Shown here one piece after another: positions 1 to 8,508 of a stretch of 64,000 bases of DNA. The DNA is from a bacterium. Lineage in GTDB: Bacteria; Planctomycetota; Planctomycetia; Kolteriales; Kolteriaceae. The position numbers and the translations under genes were made by a program. The stretch covers positions 171,467-235,466 of the forward strand of contig JAIELF010000003.1 of NCBI GenBank assembly GCA_019753235.1. Direction: 5' to 3'. The notes below the pieces were generated by a model. That model worked only from the letters and a program-made list of their open reading frames with translations. It did not search any database and was not told where the DNA came from. The stretch's first letter is position 1. Each line of letters starts with the position of its first letter.

Positions 1-421
1 GACTTAAGCCCCGGTACGCGTCGTCGGGCGGGCCGTAATCGTTCAGAAGGAGTTGACCGTCCGGATGAAGATGGACGACCGAGCCTCGCCCGAATCCGGG
101 ACCACTATCCCACCAGCCCCCGGTTCGAGGCATTCGCGTCGTGCCCGCCACGCCGACAAGGTCAAACGCATCCACGGTTACCGCACGGGCCAGCCGATCG
201 AGCCAATGAGCCGACCAGATTCGAGCATCATCGTGCAGGAAACAACAAAACTCGCCCGTCGCCCGGGCCAATCCCTCGTTGTACGCCTGGCCCAGGCCGC
301 ACCGGCCCCGATTCTCGACGATCACCAGCTCGGCCCCGGTATTGGCCAAACGGCGATGCCAATCCAGTTCTTCCGAAGCTGGGTCTCGCGTCGAAGTGAT
401 GACCGAAAAACGACACGCCAT
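1..421 (-). CDS. Family 2-type glycosyltransferase, 3' part beyond window
   Basis: The minus strand is open from an ATG at 421 to the window edge (about 140 codons), so the C-terminal part is missing. The translation begins MACRFSVITSTRDPAS, continues with ELVIVENRG and GLGQAYNEGLARATGEF, then FLHDDARIW, then FDLVGVAGTTRMPRTGGWWD. This order (beta strand, NDG-like segment, acidic DD metal/nucleotide site, then a VAG..GGWW segment) is that of GT-A fold transferases, specifically the StrF-like group (Glyco_tranf_2_5 type). A purine-rich AAGGAGG lies about 14 nt upstream. It probably transfers a sugar to a cell-surface glycan; the substrate cannot be read. The tRNA gene starts 97 bp away on the opposite strand. 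Confidence 0.75.
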   Translation of the reverse strand, partial: MACRFSVITSTRDPASEELDWHRRLANTGAELVIVENRGRCGLGQAYNEGLARATGEFCCFLHDDARIWSAHWLDRLARAVTVDAFDLVGVAGTTRMPRTGGWWDSGPGFGRGSVVHLHPDGQLLLNDYGPPDDAYRGLS

Positions 422-518
422 CGCCGCTCGAACCCCCTCCTTGGCCGTGAACCTGTCCGCGACTTCCTGAGTCCCTTCTTGACGCATCAGGCAGGGAAAC
501 CTACCATCTTCCCAACAA

Positions 519-592
519 GGCCCCGTCGTCTAGTCGGTCTAGGACACAGGATTTTCATTCCTGCAACACGGGTTCAAATCCCGTCGGGGTCA
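519..592 (+). tRNA. tRNA-Glu (anticodon TTC)
   Basis: A full cloverleaf can be drawn. The acceptor stem is GGCCCCG (519-525) with CGGGGTC (585-591), including one G-U pair. The anticodon stem is CAGGA/TCCTG with loop TTTTCAT, which places TTC at 554-556. The T arm is ACGGGTTCAAATCCCGT. The discriminator base is A592 and CCA is not encoded. The D arm and overall pattern match bacterial tRNA-Glu. Confidence 0.95.
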
Positions 593-837
593 TCGTGTCG
601 CGCCTTGTCTATTTTGACCACCCGGTTTTGAAGCCCTTGCTGGTTTTTCCGGCCAAGGGGATGACTCTGCAGAATTTCCCTAGCAGAACCGGTTGCCCTG
701 CGATTCCTCGCCTCTACCGTCATAGACGGAGAGACGGAATTCGGTCTTGGTATAGATTCCCCGCAGAGATCATTTCTCGTTCGCTCTCACCGGCAGTATT
801 GACCGTTTGAGGGTCTGATCCCCAGAGAGGTTCGGCT

Positions 838-1338
838 ATGAAAATCGCAGTATTCGTGGATGGAGCAAACTTTTTCTACATGCAGAAGGATCGCCTCCAC
901 TGGTGGATCGATCCGAAAAGGCTTCTCGACTGGGTTCGAACGCTCGGCGAGTTGGTCGATGCCTTTTACTACGTTGCTGTTGATGACCCTATCGAGCCGC
1001 AGCAGGAAAATTTCCTGCGTGCGCTGACTTACATGGGATTCAGCGTCGTTACCAAACCGCTCCGCATCGTGAATGGGGAGAACGGGCACGATCGGAAAAA
1101 AGCGAACCTGGACGTTGAAATCGTGTTGGACATGATGACGCATGTCTCGCATTACGACGCGGCCGTCCTGGTCAGTGGGGATGCCGACTTCGAGCGTCCG
1201 CTTCAGACGATTCGGGCCCGTGGAAGAAAGTTCTTAATCATGTCCACGCAAGGCTTTGTGGCAAGAGAGATCCGCCAGATGGCGGGGATGCATTTCGTCG
1301 ATTTTCAAGACATCCGCGACCACGTCGAGAAACGATGA
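838..1338 (+). CDS. NYN-domain (PIN-like, LabA/DUF88) protein
   Basis: This is a 166-residue cytosolic protein made almost entirely of one NYN domain, a PIN-like nuclease fold. The acidic metal-site segments are visible: FVDGANFF near the N terminus (Asp8, Asn11), KKANLDVEIVLDMM in the middle and VSGDADFERPL later, followed by a GRKFLIMS strand. The length is normal for the LabA/DUF88 family. The start ATG has AGAGAGG 7 nt upstream. Family members are suspected or shown RNases; the substrate here is unknown. It is monocistronic, 245 bp downstream of tRNA-Glu. No obvious strong promoter was recognised in the gap. Confidence 0.85.
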   Translation: MKIAVFVDGANFFYMQKDRLHWWIDPKRLLDWVRTLGELVDAFYYVAVDDPIEPQQENFLRALTYMGFSVVTKPLRIVNGENGHDRKKANLDVEIVLDMMTHVSHYDAAVLVSGDADFERPLQTIRARGRKFLIMSTQGFVAREIRQMAGMHFVDFQDIRDHVEKR

Positions 1339-1534
1339 ATCCAGGCCGATTCTGGTGCATGAAATCCTAACAAAAGCCCCTCCATTCCGGTCAAATGACG
1401 CGGGAAGCCTCTTTCCGTTAGTCCCCAAGCGACGGTCTAGTTGCTACTTATAACGATACTGCCGATCGGCTTGCTGATTCGGCCCTGCCTTGTTTTGTGC
1501 TGAAACCGAGCCCGGACGTGGGAAGTAACCGAGA

Positions 1535-2125
1535 TTGAACCAAGAGCATGGGCGAGAAGTGCTGAACGAAGAGATCGCACTTGTCGACCGGTGCTTGGCG
1601 GGCGATTCGGTTGCTCATTTTGAGTTTGTCGAACGCTTTCAGACGATGGTTTTCGGTGTTTGTCTCCGCATGCTGGGAGACCGGCAAGAAGCCGAGGATG
1701 CGGCCCAGGATGTCTTCCTTCGGGCTTTGCGAAGCTTGGCTCGCTGGGATCGGCAACGGCCGCTTCGACCGTGGTTGTTGACGATCGCGTGCAACCGGTC
1801 GCGAACCTATTTGCATCAGCGCAGACGACGGCCGGCAGCCAGCGAGTTTGTCGACGAGGTCGCCGACCCGCGCACAAGCGAGCAAGCGGGCCAGGAACTC
1901 TGGCACGAGATTCGTCTGGCCCTCGACCAATTGAGGGATGACTATCGGCAAGTGTTTCTGCTCTTTCATGAGCAGGGGATGAGTTACGAGGAAATGAGCC
2001 AGATCACGGGCAAGCCGATCGGCACGCTCAAGACCTGGCTGCATCGAGCCCGCAATGAAATGCTTCGGCTTCTACGCCGAAAAGGGCTCGCGACCGAGGT
2101 GCGAAATGATGCTCAAGAATCGTGA
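1535..2125 (+). CDS. ECF-type RNA polymerase sigma factor
   Basis: This is a 196-residue sigma-70 family factor with only regions 2 and 4. Region 2 (about residues 30-95) holds FQTMVFGVCLRMLGD, the AEDAAQDVFLRAL segment that binds core polymerase, and RPWLLTIACNRSR. Region 4 (about 127-180) holds a helix-turn-helix around MSYEEMSQITGKPIGTLKTWLHRAR. The start is TTG at 1535 with GGAAG 9 nt upstream; GTG at 1559 is an alternative. The 3' end overlaps the next gene, so the two are translationally coupled. It directs polymerase to a specific regulon and is probably held inactive by the following membrane protein. Confidence 0.93.
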   Translation: MNQEHGREVLNEEIALVDRCLAGDSVAHFEFVERFQTMVFGVCLRMLGDRQEAEDAAQDVFLRALRSLARWDRQRPLRPWLLTIACNRSRTYLHQRRRRPAASEFVDEVADPRTSEQAGQELWHEIRLALDQLRDDYRQVFLLFHEQGMSYEEMSQITGKPIGTLKTWLHRARNEMLRLLRRKGLATEVRNDAQES

Positions 2126-2756
2126 TGAACGTCTGGAATTGCTTCTGGAGGCGGTCCAGCAAGGAACGCCACTACCAGGGGACATCCCCGCCGATGAATG
2201 GGCCGACGCGCTCGAGCTCGTCGAGATACATCGGCAGTTGTTCGATCATCGCCCGAACCCCGGCACGGACTTCGCCCATCGGGTCGTCGCCAGTCTAAGC
2301 GAAACGGAAACCGTCTCGGTAGGAGGGTCGTGGCGAACTTGGCTCTTGGCTAGTTCCGCGGCAGCCCTGGCGGCGTCGCTGCTGCTGGTGGTAACTATCT
2401 CTTCCAAAGACAAGGACGAGAAGATAGGCATTGCTCTGGCAGAAAAGGCCCCTGTCGCATTGCCGGCCCCCGAGAACGTCACTGTTTCGGATGCCGTTCG
2501 CCAAGGGACCGTCGCTTACATGGAACTGGTCGATGAAATCACATCGACGCTTGGAACGGCCGAAACGGGCCCAGCCAACGCTTCCTTCACAAGCACCTCC
2601 CCTCTTGGCCGAGCCGTGGAAGGTTCTTCCCGAACGATTCGGACGGCGGGACAAGGTCTTCGTGTGAGCGTCGATCCCATCACGTCGTCGGCCATCGACG
2701 CATTCGGTTTCCTATGGCGGCCAGAAGACTCGGCAGAAAATAAACCATCGACATGA
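2106..2756 (+). CDS. One-pass membrane protein, putative anti-sigma factor
   Basis: About 216 residues from ATG 2106 (or 2109), with GAGGT just upstream. The start lies inside the end of the sigma-factor gene. The N-terminal 77 residues are charged and cytosolic-like (LLLEAVQQG, EWADALELVEIHRQL). One membrane segment follows at about 78-98 (WLLASSAAALAASLLLVV), then an outside tail of about 115 residues. Position and topology fit an anti-sigma factor. However, the zinc-finger anti-sigma motif HxxxCxxC is absent, so the assignment rests on context. The stop overlaps the next start in an ATGA. Confidence 0.6.
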   Translation: MMLKNRDERLELLLEAVQQGTPLPGDIPADEWADALELVEIHRQLFDHRPNPGTDFAHRVVASLSETETVSVGGSWRTWLLASSAAALAASLLLVVTISSKDKDEKIGIALAEKAPVALPAPENVTVSDAVRQGTVAYMELVDEITSTLGTAETGPANASFTSTSPLGRAVEGSSRTIRTAGQGLRVSVDPITSSAIDAFGFLWRPEDSAENKPST

Positions 2757-4477
2757 TTCGAACGATCCGCTGCTTGGCACTCGCGACCGGGCTTGCCCTG
2801 GTACAAACGGCTTCGCTTCAAGCTGGACCCGATGAGACAACAGAGTTGCTCCGCCGATTGCCGGGGAACATGTCCGCATGCCTTGTGATAGAAGATCTTT
2901 CACCGGCGCTCGATCGATTGACGACTTCGCCAGTCTTCGCGGAATGGACCGAACAGCCCATTATTCAGCGGTGGGTTCAATCGCCGAGCTACCGTACTTT
3001 TCAGGGTGTCCTTGCCTTCTTGCCGATCTACTTCGGTGTCGACAATCGATCGCTGCTGAACGATTTCATCGGTTCAAGCGTCGTGATGACGTTTCGGCCA
3101 AAGTCGGCTGACTCGCCGGCCGTCGGAATCATCGCCTGTCGCGCAACGAAGATCGAGACGCTGGACAGAATCATGACCAGCCTCTGTCGACCTCTTCCCG
3201 ATCGACAGATCGATCGGCACGAGTACCGCGGCCATGAATTCTTTGAACGCCGAGAGTTCGGGAATCGCCATGACTGCATCCTTCGGCTCGGTTCGTCACT
3301 CTTTGTCAGCGATAAGAAGTCGGCTATCGAACAGATTATTGACACCCAAGAGTCGAGTGCGAAGAGCTTGTTCGATACAGAGAAGTTCCGGATCATGCGC
3401 GAGAAGATCAAGCCGGGGGCGGTGGTAAGTCTTCTGATCGATCCGAATGCATTCGAGCCACTCGTGGCGCAAGGAGTCGAGTCGACCCAAGGGGCCGCCC
3501 GCCCGATCGCTCAGCATGTGGCGCAGCTTTGGAAGCATCTCTCATGGGTTGCCGTCACGCTGCACGCCCAGGACGACCTTTCATTGGCCATTGATGCAGA
3601 GATCGATCCGACCGAGATCGCGTCGGCAGAAGCCCGATTACTCGAAGCATGGACGAAGCGTTCATTGTTTTGGGATCGGGTGCCGGCCGATGCTCTGCTC
3701 GCAGCAAGCAGCGAGATCGATTTTGTTGCCGCCATGCAGATCATCGGAGAGATATCGCATGCGGAGCCCTCCTTGTCGGGATTGGTCGACGCGTGTTCTG
3801 CTCTCTCGGCAGGGTTCGATGCCAAGACGGAGATTCTTCCTTCGCTGGGGCCGGAGGTCGGCCTGGTGCTTCGCGCCGACAAAGATGGATCACTTTTGGG
3901 CGTGTTGGATATGCCACTTCGACCGAACGGACGAAGAGGGCCCATGGGTTTGACGCTAGCTCAGAGCCTCGAAATGCTGGTGTTTAGGCCGCTCCTGATC
4001 TTTTACGCCAGCGATCACAATCAACGTCTGGGAGATCAGGCAAGAATCGAAACCCAAGAGATCGATCAAGACCGCCTTCATTTAATGACGGGGTCGATCT
4101 GGCTTCCCGAAGGATTTCAGCCTGGATTTTCTGTCAATGAAAGTCGGATCCTCATCACAACCTCCCCCAAGGCATACTCCCAGTGGAATGCCGGCAGCGA
4201 GCAGACCTGGCCCAGTTCGCCGGCCGCTCGACGACAACAGCGGACGATGGGTGATTCCGAGGTCATCAAGGCGTATTTGAATTTCAATGAACTCAGCTTC
4301 TTCCTTCGCCGGATGACGGAGGAACAATCGAGCAAAGAGTACCATTCGAAGATAACCGATCTGGTTTCTGTTCTTTCTCCGTTTGATTTTGCAACTCTCT
4401 CGGCCTCGCGTACCGAGAACCATTGGCGGACTACATTGACGCTCTTCCCGAAAATGAACAATCTTGCGGAAAAGTAA
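2753..4477 (+). CDS. Exported protein of unknown function (DUF3352-like)
   Basis: A 574-residue protein with an N-terminal signal peptide (MIRTIRCLALATGLALVQTASLQA). The mature part starts with ELLRRLPGNMSACLVIEDLSPAL and later has GSSVVMTFRP, ECF-cassette-unrelated alpha/beta repeats, and LRLGSSLFVSDKKSAIEQII. This resembles large planctomycete exported proteins of the DUF3352 type, whose function is unknown. It starts in the ATGA that ends the preceding gene, so all three genes from 1535 should form one operon. It may be a partner or target of the sigma/anti-sigma pair; that is inference. It is convergent with the GH-D glycosidase gene, 21 bp away. Confidence 0.65.
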   Translation: MIRTIRCLALATGLALVQTASLQAGPDETTELLRRLPGNMSACLVIEDLSPALDRLTTSPVFAEWTEQPIIQRWVQSPSYRTFQGVLAFLPIYFGVDNRSLLNDFIGSSVVMTFRPKSADSPAVGIIACRATKIETLDRIMTSLCRPLPDRQIDRHEYRGHEFFERREFGNRHDCILRLGSSLFVSDKKSAIEQIIDTQESSAKSLFDTEKFRIMREKIKPGAVVSLLIDPNAFEPLVAQGVESTQGAARPIAQHVAQLWKHLSWVAVTLHAQDDLSLAIDAEIDPTEIASAEARLLEAWTKRSLFWDRVPADALLAASSEIDFVAAMQIIGEISHAEPSLSGLVDACSALSAGFDAKTEILPSLGPEVGLVLRADKDGSLLGVLDMPLRPNGRRGPMGLTLAQSLEMLVFRPLLIFYASDHNQRLGDQARIETQEIDQDRLHLMTGSIWLPEGFQPGFSVNESRILITTSPKAYSQWNAGSEQTWPSSPAARRQQRTMGDSEVIKAYLNFNELSFFLRRMTEEQSSKEYHSKITDLVSVLSPFDFATLSASRTENHWRTTLTLFPKMNNLAEK

Positions 4478-4498
4478 ACCGAGTGGTCCCCCACGCGG

Positions 4499-6838
4499 TT
4501 ACTTTTCGAACTGAATTTGCCAATCAACTTCGCCCCCGCGAGCAACATCGATCTTCACTCGCGACAGTTCCGGATCCGTCGATGGTTTGACTTCGATGGT
4601 CCCCTCGGGTGATGTCAAGCGGACGGCAACCACCTTCCAAGGGCCCATCGTCGATCGGGTCAGAAGTCGAAGCTCATAAGGATCATGGGCGACGACTCGG
4701 CTGGTCCCCGAAAGCGTTTTCGTTGCCGGCTCCCAGTTTTCTTTGACGATGTCGACCCGCCCCTGGGATACATGGCGAGAGGTGCTCAGCACTTGGGGGT
4801 GATCCGCGAGGGTTCGAATCGCGAGCACCGCACAACAGTGATCGATCTTGCCTGAAGACTTCTCTTGAGAGACCGTGGTCGAGGTACCGATCCCCGCCAG
4901 TTGCACGCGGACTCCATCGCGAAGCGGAGGCAAAAGCTGATCGGACCAGAAATCAAAAGCAGCGTATTCCACATTTGCAGGCAGACCCAAGCGTTCGAAA
5001 GACTCTGAAATCTCCACGGGATTCGATTCCCATTGGAAAGCCCCTAGCAGCGTTTGATTCGGAAGATTTGCCGATGCCGGGACAACCCAAACGCGAGGCA
5101 ACTCTCGATCCAGCAGATCAACGGGCCGAGCGGGAGCGCCATGAGCAGGCATGATGCGCTTGATCAAGTTCAATCGATCGGCGGGAAGTCGTTCCAGTTC
5201 GTCACTGGTAATCGTCAATTGCCCCGTGACGCCGGCCCAGGAACAGATCAATTCTGACTGGGCCATCGACAGCGATGTTCGGACATAGACCGGATCAGGA
5301 TCGTTCCACCAGACTCGACCATGAAGAAAATAGTGACGTGAGCCGTAACGGGGCCCGATGAGAAGATGCTCGACGGTCGCTCCATTGTCTGGCCCGATGC
5401 GCATGGCATCGACCAATCCCAACGCACCGCCATAACTTCGCATGTTCTGCGGAGCACAGCATCCCAACAAAAAAACATCGGGGCCAGCCGCATCACGGAC
5501 AATGCGCAGCCCGTCGCGAAGTGCATCCACATGTGTCTTGTTTGGATTGGAAAGCGTTGTTTCGCCGATCTGATCTTCGCGATACGCATCGTTCACGTAC
5601 ATGATCCGAGTCGCAGAACCGGTGAAAAGGCCATCCATCTTGAGATAGCGATAACCCCAATCGTGGGTCATCCGCTCGACGTTCTCGCGAAGAAACGTCT
5701 GCACTTCCGGATGCGTCATATCAAAGCAGGAACCTCCCCAACTGGTCTCGAATGGAGTCCCGTTGGAGTTCTTCGCGAACCAGTGCTGCCGATCCTTGAA
5801 AAAGGGATCGTTCCAGGTCCCGGCAAAGGGCATCAACCAAAGGCCCGGCGTCATCGAATGCGACGCAATCGCTTGGGCCGTCGCCTTCATGCCGTGCGAG
5901 TAAGGACCGGAAGCACGGTGTGTGGTAAAGTTTTTTCGAGGACCATTGGAAGGCTCGCCTGCTTGCCAACCATCGTCAATCTGCACGACCGAAAAACCAA
6001 AGGGAGCGAGTTCTTTGCACGCGAATTCCGCCAATTTCGCGATCCGAGTCTCGCTCGAAGAACCCGCGTGATACCAAGTGCAGTAACCACAAGGTTGCGG
6101 AGGGAGCTTCACTCGATTTATCCTCCCGGCCATCTCGGCATATGACTCTAGACCAAGCCGAACGTCTTCGAATCGACCTACCACCAGCGTCTCTAAACGT
6201 TCTTTCTGTTTTGCCGGCACCTGAAGTCGACCAAACTCAAGCCGACAAGCGAGCGTTAACTTGCCATCAACAACTTGAGGCAACACCGAACCGCTCCCAC
6301 GCTCGCCGGTGATCCAACCGACCACCAACCCGCGCCGAGTCTTAGGGTCGGCAACGGCAAGCCACATGTAGCTTCCTTGCGGCTCGGCTGCTTCCATCAG
6401 CCCGCCTGTCCCGAGAATTCGAAGTTGTTGAAGCGGCACACCCAGATCGATCGGAATCCGCACGACGTCGATGCTCGGCAACGTTGCCGTCGCATCCGAC
6501 GGATTGCACCAACTTGCCTGAAGAATCGTCATCGGCGAACCTTCGTGACGCATCACACGAAGTTCGTTTCCATTGGCATCGCGCAGCAATCCCCCCTCGG
6601 CCGGCCCCAGCAGTTGTTCCGTCGGGTCGCTGGCAGGAAGCGTCTCGGCAGGACCCAGTGGCGAGAAGAATGTCGCGGCATGAGCGACCAGTGGCGCTGG
6701 CCCCTTTCCATCCATCAGTGACAACGTTCCGTCATCATGAACGGTCAACCATGTCAGACCCTCTGCGTGCAGAGGACCGACCCCGACAACCATTCCCAGC
6801 AATCCCGTCATCAGTGGCATCAAGGTTTGTCGGGCCAT
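4499..6838 (-). CDS. Exported glycoside hydrolase, clan GH-D (alpha-galactosidase-like, GH36/GH27)
   Basis: 779 residues. The ATG at 6838 is chosen because GAGGAGA lies 6 nt upstream and a signal peptide follows (MARQTLMPLMTGLLGMV..LHA). An N-terminal beta domain leads into a TIM barrel from about residue 248: CGYCTWYH, then FSVVQIDDGWQ, WLMPFAGTW and DWGYRYLKMDG. In this clan the Asp of KMD (about residue 402) is the nucleophile, and the Asp of MRIGPDN (about 484) is the acid/base. A C-terminal beta domain closes the protein. It should hydrolyse alpha-linked galactose or a related sugar outside the cytoplasm; the exact substrate is unknown. Confidence 0.85.
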   Translation of the reverse strand: MARQTLMPLMTGLLGMVVGVGPLHAEGLTWLTVHDDGTLSLMDGKGPAPLVAHAATFFSPLGPAETLPASDPTEQLLGPAEGGLLRDANGNELRVMRHEGSPMTILQASWCNPSDATATLPSIDVVRIPIDLGVPLQQLRILGTGGLMEAAEPQGSYMWLAVADPKTRRGLVVGWITGERGSGSVLPQVVDGKLTLACRLEFGRLQVPAKQKERLETLVVGRFEDVRLGLESYAEMAGRINRVKLPPQPCGYCTWYHAGSSSETRIAKLAEFACKELAPFGFSVVQIDDGWQAGEPSNGPRKNFTTHRASGPYSHGMKATAQAIASHSMTPGLWLMPFAGTWNDPFFKDRQHWFAKNSNGTPFETSWGGSCFDMTHPEVQTFLRENVERMTHDWGYRYLKMDGLFTGSATRIMYVNDAYREDQIGETTLSNPNKTHVDALRDGLRIVRDAAGPDVFLLGCCAPQNMRSYGGALGLVDAMRIGPDNGATVEHLLIGPRYGSRHYFLHGRVWWNDPDPVYVRTSLSMAQSELICSWAGVTGQLTITSDELERLPADRLNLIKRIMPAHGAPARPVDLLDRELPRVWVVPASANLPNQTLLGAFQWESNPVEISESFERLGLPANVEYAAFDFWSDQLLPPLRDGVRVQLAGIGTSTTVSQEKSSGKIDHCCAVLAIRTLADHPQVLSTSRHVSQGRVDIVKENWEPATKTLSGTSRVVAHDPYELRLLTRSTMGPWKVVAVRLTSPEGTIEVKPSTDPELSRVKIDVARGGEVDWQIQFEK

Positions 6839-6908
6839 GGTGAGTCTCCTCTTATTTCTTCTCGTGCGGCGCGAACCAGACCATGGTAACAACCCTCTTC
6901 TACTAACG

Positions 6909-6938
6909 ATATCGATATTGATGGCCCCACGCGTGGGG
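6909..6938. promoter_or_regulatory. Two perfect palindromes in the divergent promoter region
   Basis: The 112-bp gap between the divergent glycosidase gene and the unknown gene at 6951 holds ATATCGATAT (6909-6918) and CCCCACGCGTGGGG (6925-6938). The second ends 12 nt before the ATG at 6951 and overlaps its G-rich ribosome-binding region. It could be an operator or an RNA hairpin that occludes translation. There is no direct evidence of function. Confidence 0.35.
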
Positions 6939-6950
6939 GGATGGTGGTAG

Positions 6951-7703
6951 ATGCGTTCGGATATGGCAAGGCTTCTCGTCGAGCGTCCCCGACTCGGTTC
7001 CCAAGGGAAGAAACCGAAAAAGGGTTATCTCAAAAACTGGCAACGGCAGGATATCGAGCTAGCCCCCTCGCACGAAGGTATCGCTCGGCTTCGAGGTAAA
7101 ACCAAGTGCCTCAATGAATACCTAAGCCCGCTTCGGCGATATCTTTTCAAGCAGGTCGGCCGGCCCTGGGACGACGTCTTTCATGAGATGAGTCAGAACA
7201 TCCGTCTCGACAATGCGATCCAGAAGCATGTTCTCGACCATGTGTGGGAGTTCATTCAAACGAAAGTCACGGTACGGGGCGAGGTTTTCTGTCACGGCCA
7301 ACAGTTTCGTGGCCGAAAGGTGGGTGAGCCGATTCATACCCTCGGTAAAGAGACCATTTGGCGTGGATCATTTCTCTACGTATGTCCACGGACCGGCATC
7401 CTTCGAGAGGCTCTCTATCAGCGTCCTTCGACGCGAAAGCGTCTTGTTGTCCAGAACGTGCCGATCGATGCTTCTCGCGGATACCACCGAGCAGACGGTA
7501 TCTGGTACGAAGTCGAGTTCGTTCCTTGGACCGCAGTGCCCGGCACCTTTCGAGAGGCGAATCTTCAACGGCCGGCGGCCGAGATCACGTGGAGTCTCGC
7601 GAAAGAAACGTATGGGCGTGCAGTTCTCGCGGTACGGCGTTGGCAACTTTCTAGTCGTGAGATTCGAAAGTTGGAATGGCGAATCCGATCTTCGATCCGT
7701 TAA
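6951..7703 (+). CDS. Conserved protein of unknown function
   Basis: A 250-residue basic, soluble-looking protein with no signal peptide and no membrane segment. Noticeable segments are MARLLVERPRLGSQ at the N terminus, then LNEYLSPLRRYLFKQVGRPWDD (about 88-110), then IQKHVLDHVWEFI. The LVERPR and LRR(Y/F)L..QVGRPWD blocks look conserved, and I recall similar hypothetical proteins in planctomycetes and other bacteria, but no catalytic pattern is recognisable. The start is ATG 6951 with a G-rich stretch upstream. No function is proposed. Confidence 0.65.
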   Translation: MRSDMARLLVERPRLGSQGKKPKKGYLKNWQRQDIELAPSHEGIARLRGKTKCLNEYLSPLRRYLFKQVGRPWDDVFHEMSQNIRLDNAIQKHVLDHVWEFIQTKVTVRGEVFCHGQQFRGRKVGEPIHTLGKETIWRGSFLYVCPRTGILREALYQRPSTRKRLVVQNVPIDASRGYHRADGIWYEVEFVPWTAVPGTFREANLQRPAAEITWSLAKETYGRAVLAVRRWQLSSREIRKLEWRIRSSIR

Positions 7704-7774
7704 AAAAGAACGAACGTGAGAGAGTTGTTAAAACAACGCCTCCCCCGTTCGCCGGGTTCGTTTTCGATTCCTTG

Positions 7775-8056
7775 TTACGCTTTTTTTGGCTTTAAGAGGC
7801 CGATGATCAGCGGAATAATCGCGCCAATGATCGCCGATGTGCCGGCGTTGCCGAGATAGCCGCTCTTTTGGAGCAGTTCGAGCAATTGGGGGATCAGCGT
7901 CGGCAAAAGCTGTCCCCCAGCGGCCCCGCCGATCATCCCCAGCACCGAATTCACGATGGGCCCCAGACTCTTATCTTTGAGGATCGCGCCCGCAACGTTG
8001 CCGCCCGCGCCGCCGCTGATGAGACTGATGATCCAACTAATCATCGCAGGATCCAT
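7775..8056 (-). CDS. Small glycine-rich membrane protein
   Basis: 93 residues, mostly hydrophobic, with two Gly-rich segments (ISGGAGGNVAGAIL and VLGMIGGAAGGQLL) and a C-terminal membrane helix (AIIGAIIPLIIGLL) ending in basic PKKA. The GGN.AG..L...SLGP..N...G..GG..GGQ pattern recalls a family of short bacterial membrane proteins of unknown role, loosely like YeaQ/GlsB. AAGGG lies 7 nt before the ATG. It could pack or oligomerise through glycine zippers (inference). Confidence 0.6.
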   Translation of the reverse strand: MDPAMISWIISLISGGAGGNVAGAILKDKSLGPIVNSVLGMIGGAAGGQLLPTLIPQLLELLQKSGYLGNAGTSAIIGAIIPLIIGLLKPKKA

Positions 8057-8171
8057 TTCGATTTCCCTTTCGTAGTAGAGTTAAGAAGTGGCCTATTCTC
8101 GCTTCGCCCACGCGAGCGACATCGCACGTTTGCTATTGGAACACTGAAAAGAGCTTCATGCACGAAGGGAA

Positions 8172-8483
8172 TCAAGAAAGTGTGAGAAGAAAGCCTTCCA
8201 TCTCAGCGGCGGCGTGGTCATCACCGATGCGCCGGGCCGCCAGCAATCCTGCCTCGACCGTTCGACGAGCATCGTCCACTCGCCCCAGATTTGCCAGCGA
8301 CTGTCCCAGCTGAAAGTAAGCGGCTTGATAATCGGGATGGTCGGCTATCACCTTCTCAAACTGCTCGATCGCGCCGGCGGAGTCCCCCTCCTTTAAGATC
8401 TCGATCGCCAACCCGTAGGCTAAGAATGCATCTTGAGGATTATCCTTCAGCATCAATTGAAGCTTTTCTCGACGAGTCGGCAT
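8172..8483 (-). CDS. Small tetratricopeptide-repeat protein
   Basis: 103 residues with about two TPR units: DAFLAYGLAIEILKEGDSAGAIEQFEKVIADHPDYQ, which has the usual A8/G9/A20/P32-like positions, then AYFQLGQSLANLGRVDDARRTVEAGL. It has no signal peptide. The ATG at 8483 is preferred over the TTG one codon upstream, since AGGA lies 6 nt before it. It is 25 bp downstream of holB on the same strand and probably co-transcribed. It is a protein-protein adaptor; the partner is unknown. Confidence 0.75.
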   Translation of the reverse strand: MPTRREKLQLMLKDNPQDAFLAYGLAIEILKEGDSAGAIEQFEKVIADHPDYQAAYFQLGQSLANLGRVDDARRTVEAGLLAARRIGDDHAAAEMEGFLLTLS

Positions 8484-8508
8484 CAAGGATCCTTTCGCCT
8501 CAAGGGGG

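Noticed and set aside
519..592. tRNA-Glu as an integration site for a mobile element
   Set aside because: No integrase gene, no visible repeat of the tRNA 3' end and no change in gene character next to it.
5366..6145. A 259-codon plus-strand frame inside the GH-D glycosidase gene
   Set aside because: Antisense to the catalytic barrel, no recognisable domain and no ribosome site.
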